Positions 1 to 7,116 of a stretch of 11,214 nucleotides of DNA are shown one piece after another; within the stretch, counting starts at the first letter, position 1, and each line of letters opens with the position of its first letter. This DNA is from Sabulitectum sp036743055 (lineage in GTDB: Bacteria; Fermentibacterota; Fermentibacteria; Fermentibacterales; JCC-6). The DNA lies in the NCBI GenBank assembly GCA_036743055.1, contig DAINQE010000066.1, forward strand, positions 1 through 11,214. The letters are read 5' to 3'. Under the pieces are notes generated by a model, which had not been told where the DNA came from, ran no database searches, and worked only from the letters and a program-made list of their open reading frames with translations. The position numbers were made by a program, and so were the translations under genes.

Positions 1-1091
1 CCCCCTTCCAGATATGCCACCCAGTAACCGTCTTCAACGCCGCATACGGCGATATGCCCGGGAGAGAGGGGATAGAGACCCGATCTCAGCAGGTAGGCAT
101 AGTCGTTCCAGCCGTCGGAGTAGTGGCGGCAGTAAAGGTCGCCTCCGCTCTGCCACACCAGCAGCAGCCCTGGGTCCGCGGGGTTGGCGGACATGGCCGC
201 CGCCTGGAGCCTGGCAGGGCCCTGGCCGGGGAAGGGAAGGGTGGAGGTGAAGCCCTCCATGCAGTCATGGATCGAATAGAACACAGTTCCGGTGGAATCG
301 CTCCACAGGAAGACGGCCTGGTAGTAGTCGGACCCTGACGCAAGCAGCTCAGGTTCCGTGGACTCGGTGGTGGACCAGGTGAGGGTGTCGGCGGTGAGGT
401 ACACCGAAGAGGCGGTGGTGTTGTGGCACTGGGCTGCGATCTGCCAGCTGCCGGGTTCAGGGGGCATGGGAGACCCTGAAAGAGCCTGTCTCTGGGCCAT
501 AACCGGGCTGCCATTGGCGTTCATCACCGGAAATGTAACGTTGTGAACAAGGTCCTCCGGGTATCTGGAGGGGGAAAGGGGATAGGGGTCGAACAGGGTG
601 AGGGAGTCACCCGTGGATAACTCACCCGAGGTGGAGACGGTGTATTCCCTGCTTAACCACATGAATTCGCTTCCGCTGCTGAAGTAGGTGGCCATGTAAC
701 TGCTCAACAGGCCATAGCCGGGAACGGCGGTCCTCCGCAGCAGCCCGGGAACGCTCCATTCGAAGTCCTGCAGGAACACCAGGGAGTCCTCCGTTGCCAT
801 TCCATCCCATGGATCAAGTGAATAAAGCACGTTGTCAACCGCTGCGATGAGGTGCATGCCCGAGGAAGGGTCAAGGGTGATGGTGGTGGAAACCCCGTGA
901 TAAGACTCGGCGAATGCCCTCCATGTTTCATTAACGGTGCCGTTGAACCGCCAGATGAATCCTGTGTCGCTGTCGTCGAGGCAGGAGACCCACAGGTAGT
1001 CAGAGCCGTCCTCTGCCGGTGTAATGGAAAGGTTCGACGCTCCGTGGAGCAGTGTGCTCAGCAGAGCCAGAGCAATGACTGATGGTTTCAT
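1..1091 (-). CDS. Secreted protein of unknown function, possible beta-propeller (C-terminus cut off)
   Basis: The frame is open without a stop from the ATG at 1091 to the left edge, giving about 363 residues. The N-terminus is a typical Sec signal peptide: Met-Lys, then a hydrophobic run (VIALALLSTLL) ending at HGA, with likely cleavage near residue 17-18. The mature part is rich in Ser, Thr, Tyr, Trp, Asp and Gly and has short similar strands such as SDYLWVSC, SDYYQAVFLW, GLLLVWQSGGDLYCRHY and GYWVAYLEGG, spaced like beta-propeller blades or other all-beta extracellular repeats. No catalytic motif is evident. A weak GGGAT ribosome site lies just upstream. It is divergent from the flavoprotein gene. 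Large secreted proteins of this style often end in a sorting or FlgD-like domain, but that end would lie outside the window. Function is not recognised; the blade reading is inference. The open frame and signal peptide are well supported. Confidence 0.8.
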   Translation of the reverse strand, partial: MKPSVIALALLSTLLHGASNLSITPAEDGSDYLWVSCLDDSDTGFIWRFNGTVNETWRAFAESYHGVSTTITLDPSSGMHLIAAVDNVLYSLDPWDGMATEDSLVFLQDFEWSVPGLLRRTAVPGYGLLSSYMATYFSSGSEFMWLSREYTVSTSGELSTGDSLTLFDPYPLSPSRYPEDLVHNVTFPVMNANGSPVMAQRQALSGSPMPPEPGSWQIAAQCHNTTASSVYLTADTLTWSTTESTEPELLASGSDYYQAVFLWSDSTGTVFYSIHDCMEGFTSTLPFPGQGPARLQAAAMSANPADPGLLLVWQSGGDLYCRHYSDGWNDYAYLLRSGLYPLSPGHIAVCGVEDGYWVAYLEG

Positions 1092-1153
1092 TTCAATCCC
1101 ATCGTTTGGCCTGATAATGCGATGCCCCGGAGTAAGATGATGCATCCATTGCA

Positions 1154-1159
1154 AGTATA
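1154..1159 (-). promoter_or_regulatory. Possible -10 element for the secreted protein gene
   Basis: Read on the minus strand this is TATACT, five of six matches to the sigma-70 -10 consensus, about 60 bases upstream of the ATG at 1091. No good -35 hexamer lies at 16-18 bp spacing. Its position in the divergent gap favours it, but it is a weak call. Confidence 0.3.
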
Positions 1160-1197
1160 TGTCTTTTACTTCGGGAGAAGAAGGGGCATTCCCGTTT

Positions 1198-1206
1198 TGC
1201 TATAAT
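1198..1206 (+). promoter_or_regulatory. Extended -10 promoter of the flavoprotein gene
   Basis: TGCTATAAT is a perfect extended -10 (TGn followed by a consensus TATAAT hexamer). No convincing -35 lies at 17 bp, as is common for extended -10 promoters. Predicted transcription start is near 1213, leaving a leader of about 20 bases that contains the GGAGG ribosome site at 1223-1227. This is one reason to reject a flavoprotein start at 1159, which lies upstream of the promoter. Confidence 0.65.
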
Positions 1207-1233
1207 ACGGAAGAGAAAGATCGGAGGAAGACA

Positions 1234-2670
1234 ATGGCGAATGGAAGCACCAGGGAAGTGGATGTTGCGATAATAGGTTCCGGGACCGCGGGGCTCTCCG
1301 CACTGGGCCAGGTGAGGAAAAGAACCGGGAACTTCGTGATCATCAACGACGGACCCTACGGCACCACCTGCGCAAGGGTGGGATGCATGCCCTCGAAGGC
1401 CCTGATCGAGGCGGCGGACATATACCATAAAAGGCACCTCTACAACGAGATGGGCTTCTACCTCAACGGCAGCGTGGCCGTTGACGGGAAGGCCGTTATG
1501 AAGAGGGTGAGAAGGCTTCGCGACAAGTTCGTTGCCGGGGTGAACAGGGCCACCGACAGGCTGGAGGAGCACCAGAACATCGCCGGCAGGGCGAAGATAC
1601 TGGCCCCTGACCTGCTGGAGGTGAACGGCGGCAGGATAAGAACGAAGAAGCTGATAATCGCCACTGGCTCCATGGCGGTGGTGCCCGGCCCCTGGAAGGA
1701 ACTGGGAAGCTCCATGCTCACCAGCGACACCATCTTCGAGATGGAGGACCTTCCGGAGAGCCTTCTTGTGGTGGGGCTGGGGGCCATAGGGCTGGAACTG
1801 GCCCAGGCAATGAGCCGCCTGGGGGTTAAGGTAACTGGATTTGACGCCCTGCACACCATAGGTGGAATAACCGACCCCGATGTTGCCAGATCGGCGGTTA
1901 AGATCATTGGGGAGGAGTTCCCCATTCACCTGGGGGCGAAGGTAAGCCTTGAAAGAGTTCCAGGGGGCAAGGTAAGGGCCTCCTGGAGCGGCAGCACCGC
2001 CACCGCAGACAAGGTGCTCGTGGCGGTGGGAAGGAAGCCCAACATAGAGGGCCTTGGCCTGGAGAATCTGGGCATTGAGCTGAACGGGAACGGTCTGCCG
2101 GGATTCAACCAGCATACCCTCCAGGTGGGCGACCTCCCCGTGTTCCTCCCAGGCGACGTAAACGGAAGGGCACCCATACTCCACGAGGCAGCCGACGACG
2201 GTCATATAGCAGGCTACAACGCAACATTGAGCAACAGCGACGAACACTGCTTCTGCAGGCGCACTCCCATCGGCATCGTATTCTCCGACCCCAACATAGC
2301 ATTCGCCGGCTCCCGGTTTGCCGACCTGGAGATGGACGAAGCTGTAACGGCTGAGGAGGACTATTCCACCCAGTCCAGGGCCATCACCGCCGGAGAGAAC
2401 AGGGGCATGATTAAGCTCTACGCCTCGAAGGTAACCTCTAAGCTGCTGGGGGCAGAGATGGCGGTTCCCGGAGGAGAGCATATGGCCCATACCCTATCAT
2501 GGGCCATCCAGCGGGGCCTCACTGTGTTCCAGATGCTTGAGCTGCCTTACTATCACCCGGTGCTGGAGGAGGGCATAAGGGGCGCTCTCAGGAAGCTTGC
2601 CGATAAGATCGAAAAGAGGGAATCAGCCCCTGAAGTGCCGCTTTGCCGCCAGATCCCCGGGGAGGACTGA
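1234..2670 (+). CDS. lpdA: Dihydrolipoyl dehydrogenase-like FAD/NAD(P) disulfide oxidoreductase
   Basis: A 478-residue class I pyridine nucleotide-disulfide oxidoreductase, a normal family length. Visible in order: FAD-binding GSGTAG at 15-20; redox-active pair Cys46 and Cys51 in TTCARVGCMPSK; ATGS before the NAD domain; NAD(P)-binding GLGAIG at 181-186; VAVGRKP at 263-269; second FAD motif PGD at 306-308; and at the C-terminus the dimer-interface dyad His441...Glu446 in YYHPVLEE. The family passes electrons between NAD(P)H, FAD and a disulfide substrate, usually lipoyl groups. The TTCARVGCMPSK form is typical of a stand-alone branch annotated as dihydrolipoamide dehydrogenase. No pyruvate, 2-oxoglutarate or glycine-cleavage subunits are adjacent, so the true substrate is uncertain; mercuric or other disulfide reductase activity cannot be excluded, though the N-terminal metal-binding and C-terminal Cys pairs of MerA are absent. 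Start chosen at ATG 1234, 6 bases after GGAGG, rather than the upstream ATG at 1159. Confidence 0.88.
   Translation: MANGSTREVDVAIIGSGTAGLSALGQVRKRTGNFVIINDGPYGTTCARVGCMPSKALIEAADIYHKRHLYNEMGFYLNGSVAVDGKAVMKRVRRLRDKFVAGVNRATDRLEEHQNIAGRAKILAPDLLEVNGGRIRTKKLIIATGSMAVVPGPWKELGSSMLTSDTIFEMEDLPESLLVVGLGAIGLELAQAMSRLGVKVTGFDALHTIGGITDPDVARSAVKIIGEEFPIHLGAKVSLERVPGGKVRASWSGSTATADKVLVAVGRKPNIEGLGLENLGIELNGNGLPGFNQHTLQVGDLPVFLPGDVNGRAPILHEAADDGHIAGYNATLSNSDEHCFCRRTPIGIVFSDPNIAFAGSRFADLEMDEAVTAEEDYSTQSRAITAGENRGMIKLYASKVTSKLLGAEMAVPGGEHMAHTLSWAIQRGLTVFQMLELPYYHPVLEEGIRGALRKLADKIEKRESAPEVPLCRQIPGED
2661..2666 (+). promoter_or_regulatory. Ribosome binding site fixing the GTG start at 2673
   Basis: GGAGGA lies at the very end of the preceding gene, just before its TGA stop, and 6 bases upstream of GTG 2673. 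It favours that GTG over the in-frame TTG at 2643, and suggests translational coupling to the flavoprotein gene. Confidence 0.65.
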
Positions 2671-2672
2671 AT

Positions 2673-3128
2673 GTGACAGCGCTGATCTTCACACTGATAC
2701 TTGCGGGGCAGACAGGCTCAAGCTATCCGGACACCCTGGAGATCACGGGGGTATTCGCAGGGTACAGCATGGGAGACTACTACCATGCCGTGTTCATCAG
2801 CGAAGACGGCATGATGGAAACCACATTCGTTCCCGGAGTATCCACACCTGGTCTGGACGTTTTCCTCTTCATGCACAGGTGGGAAGAAGTCACTGTGCTC
2901 GCGGAGAACAGGCAGTTCGACCTGTACGAGGCAGGCTGTCAGATAGTGCCTGTGATAGTGGATGCCAGTGCCGGTGGGGAAAGCTACACTGACTGGTTCG
3001 ATACGGTGGTGAGGGAGATGGGCATCAAGACCGCCGGGGAGTTCCATGAAGCGTTCGGGGATCCCATTGAAACCGAACCCCTTGTGGACGAGGGAGCCCT
3101 CTACTCAAGCCTGCGTGGAGAGAACTAG
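2673..3128 (+). CDS. Small exported protein of unknown function
   Basis: A 151-residue protein starting at GTG with a good GGAGGA site. The first 17 residues (Met-Thr-Ala then LIFTLILAGQTGSS) form a short signal peptide or lipoprotein-like leader without a lipobox cysteine. The rest is soluble, acidic and mixed, with a single cysteine (EAGCQIVP) and a Tyr/Phe/Trp-rich middle; the segments VFLFMHRWEEVTVLAE and QIVPVIVDASAGG suggest alternating strands. No domain was recognised. It begins 2 bases after the flavoprotein stop, so the two genes are almost certainly cotranscribed. That hints at a shared envelope redox or sensing role, but this is only proximity. The extended version starting at TTG 2643 adds ten residues before the leader and lacks a ribosome site. 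Confidence 0.75.
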   Translation: MTALIFTLILAGQTGSSYPDTLEITGVFAGYSMGDYYHAVFISEDGMMETTFVPGVSTPGLDVFLFMHRWEEVTVLAENRQFDLYEAGCQIVPVIVDASAGGESYTDWFDTVVREMGIKTAGEFHEAFGDPIETEPLVDEGALYSSLRGEN

Positions 3129-3200
3129 ACATTTTCCCGGGGAAGTGTATTTTACCGGGTCAGTTTCCGGTCCATAACTCTTTGAAGAAAGGAACGCCGG

Positions 3201-3842
3201 ATGACGATACACGCCTCTGGTGAATTCTGGGACAGGGTCCTGCAGGAAAAGGACCCCGAAACCGCCGACCTTTCACAGAGCAGGCCCGACGAGAACCTCC
3301 GGACCTTCTGCGACATCTACCTGAAGAGGAAGGCCAGGGTGCTGGACATAGGCTGCGGAGGCGGCAGGAACTCCCAGTACCTTGCCCAGGAGGGCTGCGA
3401 GGTCCACGGGCTGGACATTGCCCCTGCGGCGGTTGAGTTCTGCCGGAAACGGATGAAAAGGTTCGGTCTGCCCGGCACTTTCACAATGGGCGATATGACT
3501 TCCATACCCTACGAGGATGGCTTCTTCGACGGAATAGTATGCGTGGCAGCCCTGGACCATGTGACCCTCCAGGGGGCGAAGCAGGCCATCAGGGAGATCC
3601 GAAGGGTGAAATCCCCCCAGGCGAGTGCGTTCATCACCTTCGATCCGCCGAACCGCGACAGCGAGATAGAGGGGGAGGCCCAGACACAGGAGGACGGCAG
3701 CCTCTACTTCACAGCAGGCCCTCAGAAGGGGATGCTCTTCCGCAGGTATACCGATGACGAGATAAGGAACCTGATAGGCCTGGAGAACATCACCAGCTTC
3801 GAGCATACCGACAATGGTGAGAGAATAGTGGTCTGCAGGTAG
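3201..3842 (+). CDS. Class I SAM-dependent methyltransferase
   Basis: A 213-residue protein with the Rossmann-type SAM fold. Motif I is VLDIGCGGGRN at 47-57. The acidic end of strand 2 is GLDIAP, with Asp72 expected to hold the ribose of SAM. The next acidic motif is MGDMTSIPYEDGFFD, followed by a motif near VCVAALDHV. The FWDRVL segment near residues 9-14 is common in the Methyltransf_11/25 (UbiE/TehB-like) groups. The substrate cannot be read from the sequence. The start has AAAGGA 7 bases upstream. It follows the small exported protein after 72 bases and could belong to the same transcript. It converges on the phosphatase gene, with only 8 bases between the two stop codons. Family assignment is firm, substrate unknown. 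Confidence 0.88.
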   Translation: MTIHASGEFWDRVLQEKDPETADLSQSRPDENLRTFCDIYLKRKARVLDIGCGGGRNSQYLAQEGCEVHGLDIAPAAVEFCRKRMKRFGLPGTFTMGDMTSIPYEDGFFDGIVCVAALDHVTLQGAKQAIREIRRVKSPQASAFITFDPPNRDSEIEGEAQTQEDGSLYFTAGPQKGMLFRRYTDDEIRNLIGLENITSFEHTDNGERIVVCR

Positions 3843-3850
3843 GGAAGCCC

Positions 3851-6361
3851 CTAGTCCCCGAGAATACGAGCGGCAAGCAGCGTGAAGTCGTCGGCGTAGT
3901 GGTCTTCGCCGTGGAAGTTCTTCACGCTTCGCTCTATCAGGGCCAGCAGATCGGGCAGGGAGAGCGCCCTGTTCTTTGCGGCAAGGGTTGCGATCCTCTT
4001 CTCGCCGAACTCCTCCTCGGATGAGTCCATGGCTTCGGATACCCCGTCGGTGTACATCAGCACTATATCCCCGTTCTCCAGCTGCAGTTCGCCCTCTTCA
4101 TAGATTGCGTTCTCGGTCACTCCGAACAGCAGCCCGCCGGTGGAGAGGGTTTTCACGGTGCCGTCATGCTTAATCAGGAACGGGGGATTGTGCCCGGCGT
4201 TCACATAGCGCACGCATTTCTTCACTGGATCCATGCAGAGCATGAAGAAGGTTATGAACATCTCAGGAGGGGTGTTCTCGTACACTATCCTGTTGATCTT
4301 CGTTGCCGACTCGTAAAGCCTGGCTCCCATTGCCTGGGTAGTGCGCAGGGAAGCCTGGAGGTTGGCCATTATCAGTGCCGCACCGACTCCCTTGCCTGAA
4401 ACATCCCCAATGGAAAGCACCACCCTGCCGTCCTCCAGCCTTATCACGTCGTAGTAGTCGCCTGCTACGTCGAGGCAGAACTTTATCAGAGGGGCTATCT
4501 CAAGCCCGGGCACCCTGGGTATCCTCTGGGGAAGCAGGCCCTCCTGGATGGACCTGGCCACCCGAAGCTGCTCCTCCAGCTTTTCCTTCTGAAGCTTCTC
4601 TCCCAGCAGCTCCAGGTTCTCCGCTACCAGGGCGGTCTGGGCGCTGAAACTCTGAAGCAGCTCCAGCTCCTCGGCGGTGAAGTCCTCGCCGTTGGTCTTT
4701 GTGCTTATCACCAGGAAGCCCATGAGCCCCGATGTGGTTACCAGGGGCAGCAGAATAGCGCTCTTCCTGCGGATGAACCAGTCCCTCTGCTCAGGGGAGA
4801 GAATGATCTTCCCGCTGGCTATCATCTCGTCGAAGAGCAGGGGATTGTCCTTGGACTCCAGCCTGCGGAGGAACTCGTCGCCGGGGATGAACGGGGTGGG
4901 CTCCGTAAGGTCTCCGCTGAAGAAGCCCTTGCCGTCAACGCGTATCACCGGGTAGATCCTCTCGGCGGACAATCCGTCGGCAAGCTTCTCCTCAAGCTCC
5001 TTCCAGAACTTCTCTCCCTCGGCCCTCACCATGCTGGAGGCCAGGAAGTCCTTCATGAGCCGCCGCAGCTTCACTCTTTCCGGGTAGAAGTAACCCTCTA
5101 TCCGGTGGCGTATCTTCCTCTGGGCCCACATGAACAGCATTGCCAGCACGATCCCGGTAACCAGTATGGCGTTCTGGGAATCGAGACCCACCCCCGAGAG
5201 AACGAAACGCACCAGCGCCCAGAGGACCCCGGCGAACAGCGCAAGCATGGTGAAGTTAACCGCCAGGAACCTTGTTCCCCGCTTGATGCGCCCCTCGAGG
5301 TGCAGCAGTCTGTACTTACCGATGGCAAAGCCCAGGGTGATGGGTACCCCCAGCATGAGCAAGAAGATGAAGTTGGTAATGAGTATACGGCTCACCACCG
5401 CAAGCCCCAGGTACCATTCGCCGAAGAGCACCACGGTCCAGAAGAACAGAGTATAGATCACCAGCCCCGGGGCAGACCCCAGTATCACAAGTCTGGTCTG
5501 CCTCTTCTCCAGCTTCACGGTGGTCATCCTGTGGTTCCGTATCAGCAGGAAGTATCCCAGCCCTATTATCAGCGTGCGCACGAGGAGCCCGGGAAGGATG
5601 TTGGATATCCTGCCTGATACCGTTGAGAAGATGATCAGCGCCGTGGGAAGGAAGATAAGCAGGTTGAACAGAAGCCTGTGTCTGGCGTAGGTGGGGTTGC
5701 GGCGGGGGAAGAGCAGCTGCAGCTTCAGCCACAGAGGAGAGCTGAAGGCAGCGAGTGAAGCAGTTCCTATTATCAGCCAGATGGGCAGGTTGAACCCGGC
5801 GTAAACATCGGAGATCGTGCCGAAGGAAACCGTCATCTCCCCAGCCAGCGTGTAGCAGAACAGGGACAGAGTGAGTACTGCGGACGAATGCGGCCTGCGC
5901 AGATATGCCCAGATGCCCACCGTTATCAGCCCTATGACAATCAGGGTTCGAAGGATCACAACAGTCCACACCTGCACCTGCAGAGCAGGAGGAATGGTGT
6001 GGGTGGCAATGGTGGTCACATACACGGAATCGTCGTGAAGGAACTCTATATCGAACATCTTCCCGTGGGGGGTATCGGTGCCGAACAGGCTGAAGTAGTT
6101 GTCCTGACTGGCCATGAGGCCGCCCACCGTAAGCAGGGAGTCCCCGCGAACGGGGTAGGGCGGGGTCACGAAGTCGTCCATGTTAACTTCGTTGAACTGC
6201 GCATGGCCGGTGGAATCGTTGAAAACGAACAGGCTCCACATGTCGCTCATGTTGGAGAAGTTAATCACCTTGGTGAAGTCCCGGGTCATGTAAACAGCGC
6301 AAAACAGCACCGCAAACACCGTTCCGGCCACCATCAGAGAAGAAGCGAGCTTCCTGTTCAT
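3851..6361 (-). CDS. Membrane-bound SpoIIE/PP2C-type serine phosphatase with PDZ-like and GAF-like segments
   Basis: An 836-residue multidomain regulator. One helix (about 8-25) is followed by an extracytoplasmic segment (26-130) whose middle reads like a PDZ core (VRGDSLLTVGG, then TPHGKMFDIEFLHDD). About nine further helices lie between 131 and 415. A GAF-like region spans about 455-580, a coiled-coil linker about 577-607, and a SpoIIE/PP2C phosphatase fills the C-terminus. The linker ends in ARSIQEGLLP, the hallmark entry to RsbU-type phosphatases. Metal-binding aspartates are present: Asp635 (GDYYD), Asp653 (GDVSGKG), Asp772 (YTDG) and Asp824/825 (DDFT), with family-like spacing, so it should be active. 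Such proteins dephosphorylate STAS anti-anti-sigma factors and so free a sigma factor. It is divergent from an ECF sigma gene. Start chosen at ATG 6361 with GGAGG at 6366-6370; an upstream in-frame ATG at 6514 would add 51 residues across the promoter region and has no ribosome site. Confidence 0.88.
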   Translation of the reverse strand: MNRKLASSLMVAGTVFAVLFCAVYMTRDFTKVINFSNMSDMWSLFVFNDSTGHAQFNEVNMDDFVTPPYPVRGDSLLTVGGLMASQDNYFSLFGTDTPHGKMFDIEFLHDDSVYVTTIATHTIPPALQVQVWTVVILRTLIVIGLITVGIWAYLRRPHSSAVLTLSLFCYTLAGEMTVSFGTISDVYAGFNLPIWLIIGTASLAAFSSPLWLKLQLLFPRRNPTYARHRLLFNLLIFLPTALIIFSTVSGRISNILPGLLVRTLIIGLGYFLLIRNHRMTTVKLEKRQTRLVILGSAPGLVIYTLFFWTVVLFGEWYLGLAVVSRILITNFIFLLMLGVPITLGFAIGKYRLLHLEGRIKRGTRFLAVNFTMLALFAGVLWALVRFVLSGVGLDSQNAILVTGIVLAMLFMWAQRKIRHRIEGYFYPERVKLRRLMKDFLASSMVRAEGEKFWKELEEKLADGLSAERIYPVIRVDGKGFFSGDLTEPTPFIPGDEFLRRLESKDNPLLFDEMIASGKIILSPEQRDWFIRRKSAILLPLVTTSGLMGFLVISTKTNGEDFTAEELELLQSFSAQTALVAENLELLGEKLQKEKLEEQLRVARSIQEGLLPQRIPRVPGLEIAPLIKFCLDVAGDYYDVIRLEDGRVVLSIGDVSGKGVGAALIMANLQASLRTTQAMGARLYESATKINRIVYENTPPEMFITFFMLCMDPVKKCVRYVNAGHNPPFLIKHDGTVKTLSTGGLLFGVTENAIYEEGELQLENGDIVLMYTDGVSEAMDSSEEEFGEKRIATLAAKNRALSLPDLLALIERSVKNFHGEDHYADDFTLLAARILGD

Positions 6362-6378
6362 GCCACCTCCATAAAGGT

Positions 6379-6407
6379 GATATACAACAGACCAAACAGC
6401 CGTGCAA
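6379..6407 (-). promoter_or_regulatory. Candidate sigma-70 promoter of the phosphatase gene
   Basis: On the minus strand TTGCAC (6407-6402), a 17-base spacer and TATATC (6384-6379). The match is moderate (3 of 6 and 4 of 6) but spacing is ideal. Transcription would begin near 6372, giving a very short leader that still includes the GGAGG site at 6370-6366. Confidence 0.3.
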
Positions 6408-6553
6408 TCAGTAACAACTGAATGAGCGCAGGGGGAGCAGGCGTAAAGAAGGAACAAAAGGCAGAGCGAACTGGAAAATGAAGTATAGTAAACAGGTTCA
6501 ACGCTTTGCGGCAATGATGCAATATCACCCGGGAAAACCCGTCAGTACAACCG

Positions 6554-6564
6554 AAAGGAGGTGA
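6554..6564 (+). promoter_or_regulatory. Near-perfect Shine-Dalgarno for the sigma factor
   Basis: AAAGGAGGTGA is an almost complete complement of the 16S 3' end, 3 bases before the ATG. It is stronger than any other ribosome site in the window, and implies efficient translation of the sigma factor. Confidence 0.8.
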
Positions 6565-6567
6565 ACG

Positions 6568-7116
6568 ATGGGAAAGGACGAGCTGAACAGCTATGTGGAG
6601 ACCAACCACCACAGCCTTGTGGCCTTCGTGAGAAGGAAGCTCTCGGAAACGGCCCACCGCGACAGCGAGGACATAGTTCAGGACGTGCTCCTGAGCATAC
6701 TTGACGGCCCTGGCATCGCCGAGCCCATCGTGAACCTCTCGGCCTATGTGTTCCGTGCACTGAGGAACCGGATCATCGACGAGTACCGCAAACCGCGGAA
6801 GGCGGTGCTCTCCATGGACGAGGAAAGGGAAGGGGAACTCACCCTGGCGGAGACCATCACCGACGGCAGGTACCAGCCTGAGAACGACCTCAGGAGAACC
6901 ACCGCCGCCGAGGAGATCATGGAGGCCATAGACTCCCTGCCGAAGAAGCAGAGGGAGGTGATCATCGCCACGGAGTTCAACGACATTCCCATAAAGACCC
7001 TGGCGAAGAGAACGAAAACCCCCCAGGGCACCCTTCTTGCACGGAAGCACCGGGGCATAAAGGCAATCAGGAAGAAGTACTCACACATAAGGGAGGATTA
7101 CCATGGGAACGGTTAG
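6568..7116 (+). CDS. ECF-type RNA polymerase sigma factor
   Basis: A 182-residue sigma-70 family protein of ECF size with region 2 and region 4 only. Region 2 covers about 6-76: the core-binding helix has DSEDIVQDVLLSIL (32-45), and the -10 recognition helix has YVFRALRNRIIDEYRK (60-75). Residues 78-111 form the linker. Region 4 (about 112-172) starts AIDSLPKKQREVII, and its recognition helix has TPQGTLLARKHRGIKAIRK. That last form, with TLLxRKH instead of the common TVKSRLHRA, is one I associate with ECF factors encoded next to a small two-helix membrane protein, and such a gene is exactly what overlaps its 3' end here. It would redirect RNA polymerase to a stress or envelope regulon. There is no C-terminal extension. 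The divergent phosphatase is a plausible upstream input but is unproven. Confidence 0.9.
   Translation: MGKDELNSYVETNHHSLVAFVRRKLSETAHRDSEDIVQDVLLSILDGPGIAEPIVNLSAYVFRALRNRIIDEYRKPRKAVLSMDEEREGELTLAETITDGRYQPENDLRRTTAAEEIMEAIDSLPKKQREVIIATEFNDIPIKTLAKRTKTPQGTLLARKHRGIKAIRKKYSHIREDYHGNG

Larger units (their letters stand above)
6362..6567. other. Divergent regulatory gap between phosphatase and sigma factor genes
   Basis: 206 bases between divergent starts. Apart from the candidate minus-strand promoter, a TATAGT at 6484-6489 could serve as a plus-strand -10, but its -35 position is poor. I looked for the GGAAC-type -35 with a CGTC-type -10 expected of an autoregulated ECF promoter and found only an isolated GGAAC at 6451-6455 without a partner. 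No coding sequence is credible here. Confidence 0.4.

Noticed and set aside
54..514. Plus- and minus-strand ORFs overlapping the left-edge gene
   Set aside because: The true gene is open in one minus frame from 1091 to the edge with a signal peptide; the others are Arg/Pro/Ser-rich shadows.
1159..1233. 25-residue N-terminal extension of the flavoprotein
   Set aside because: The ATG at 1159 lies upstream of the extended -10 at 1198-1206 and has no ribosome site; ATG 1234 has GGAGG and places the FAD motif at the usual distance.
1093..2490. 465-codon open frame on the minus strand
   Set aside because: It lies wholly antisense to the flavoprotein, whose motifs are unmistakable, and has Pro/Gly/His/Val-rich non-protein-like composition. 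It is an artefact of high third-position G+C.
3129..3175. Possible terminator after the small exported protein
   Set aside because: Only a 5-bp CCCGG/CCGGG pairing with a 14-base loop and no T-tract could be formed.
6422..6481. 19-codon leader ORF before the sigma factor
   Set aside because: The sequence starting MSAGGAGVKK has no ribosome site and no regulatory codon run; chance is sufficient.
6362..6514. 51-residue N-terminal extension of the SpoIIE-type phosphatase
   Set aside because: It has no ribosome site, and the internal ATG at 6361 has GGAGG directly upstream and begins with Met-Asn-Arg-Lys before a first helix, as expected.
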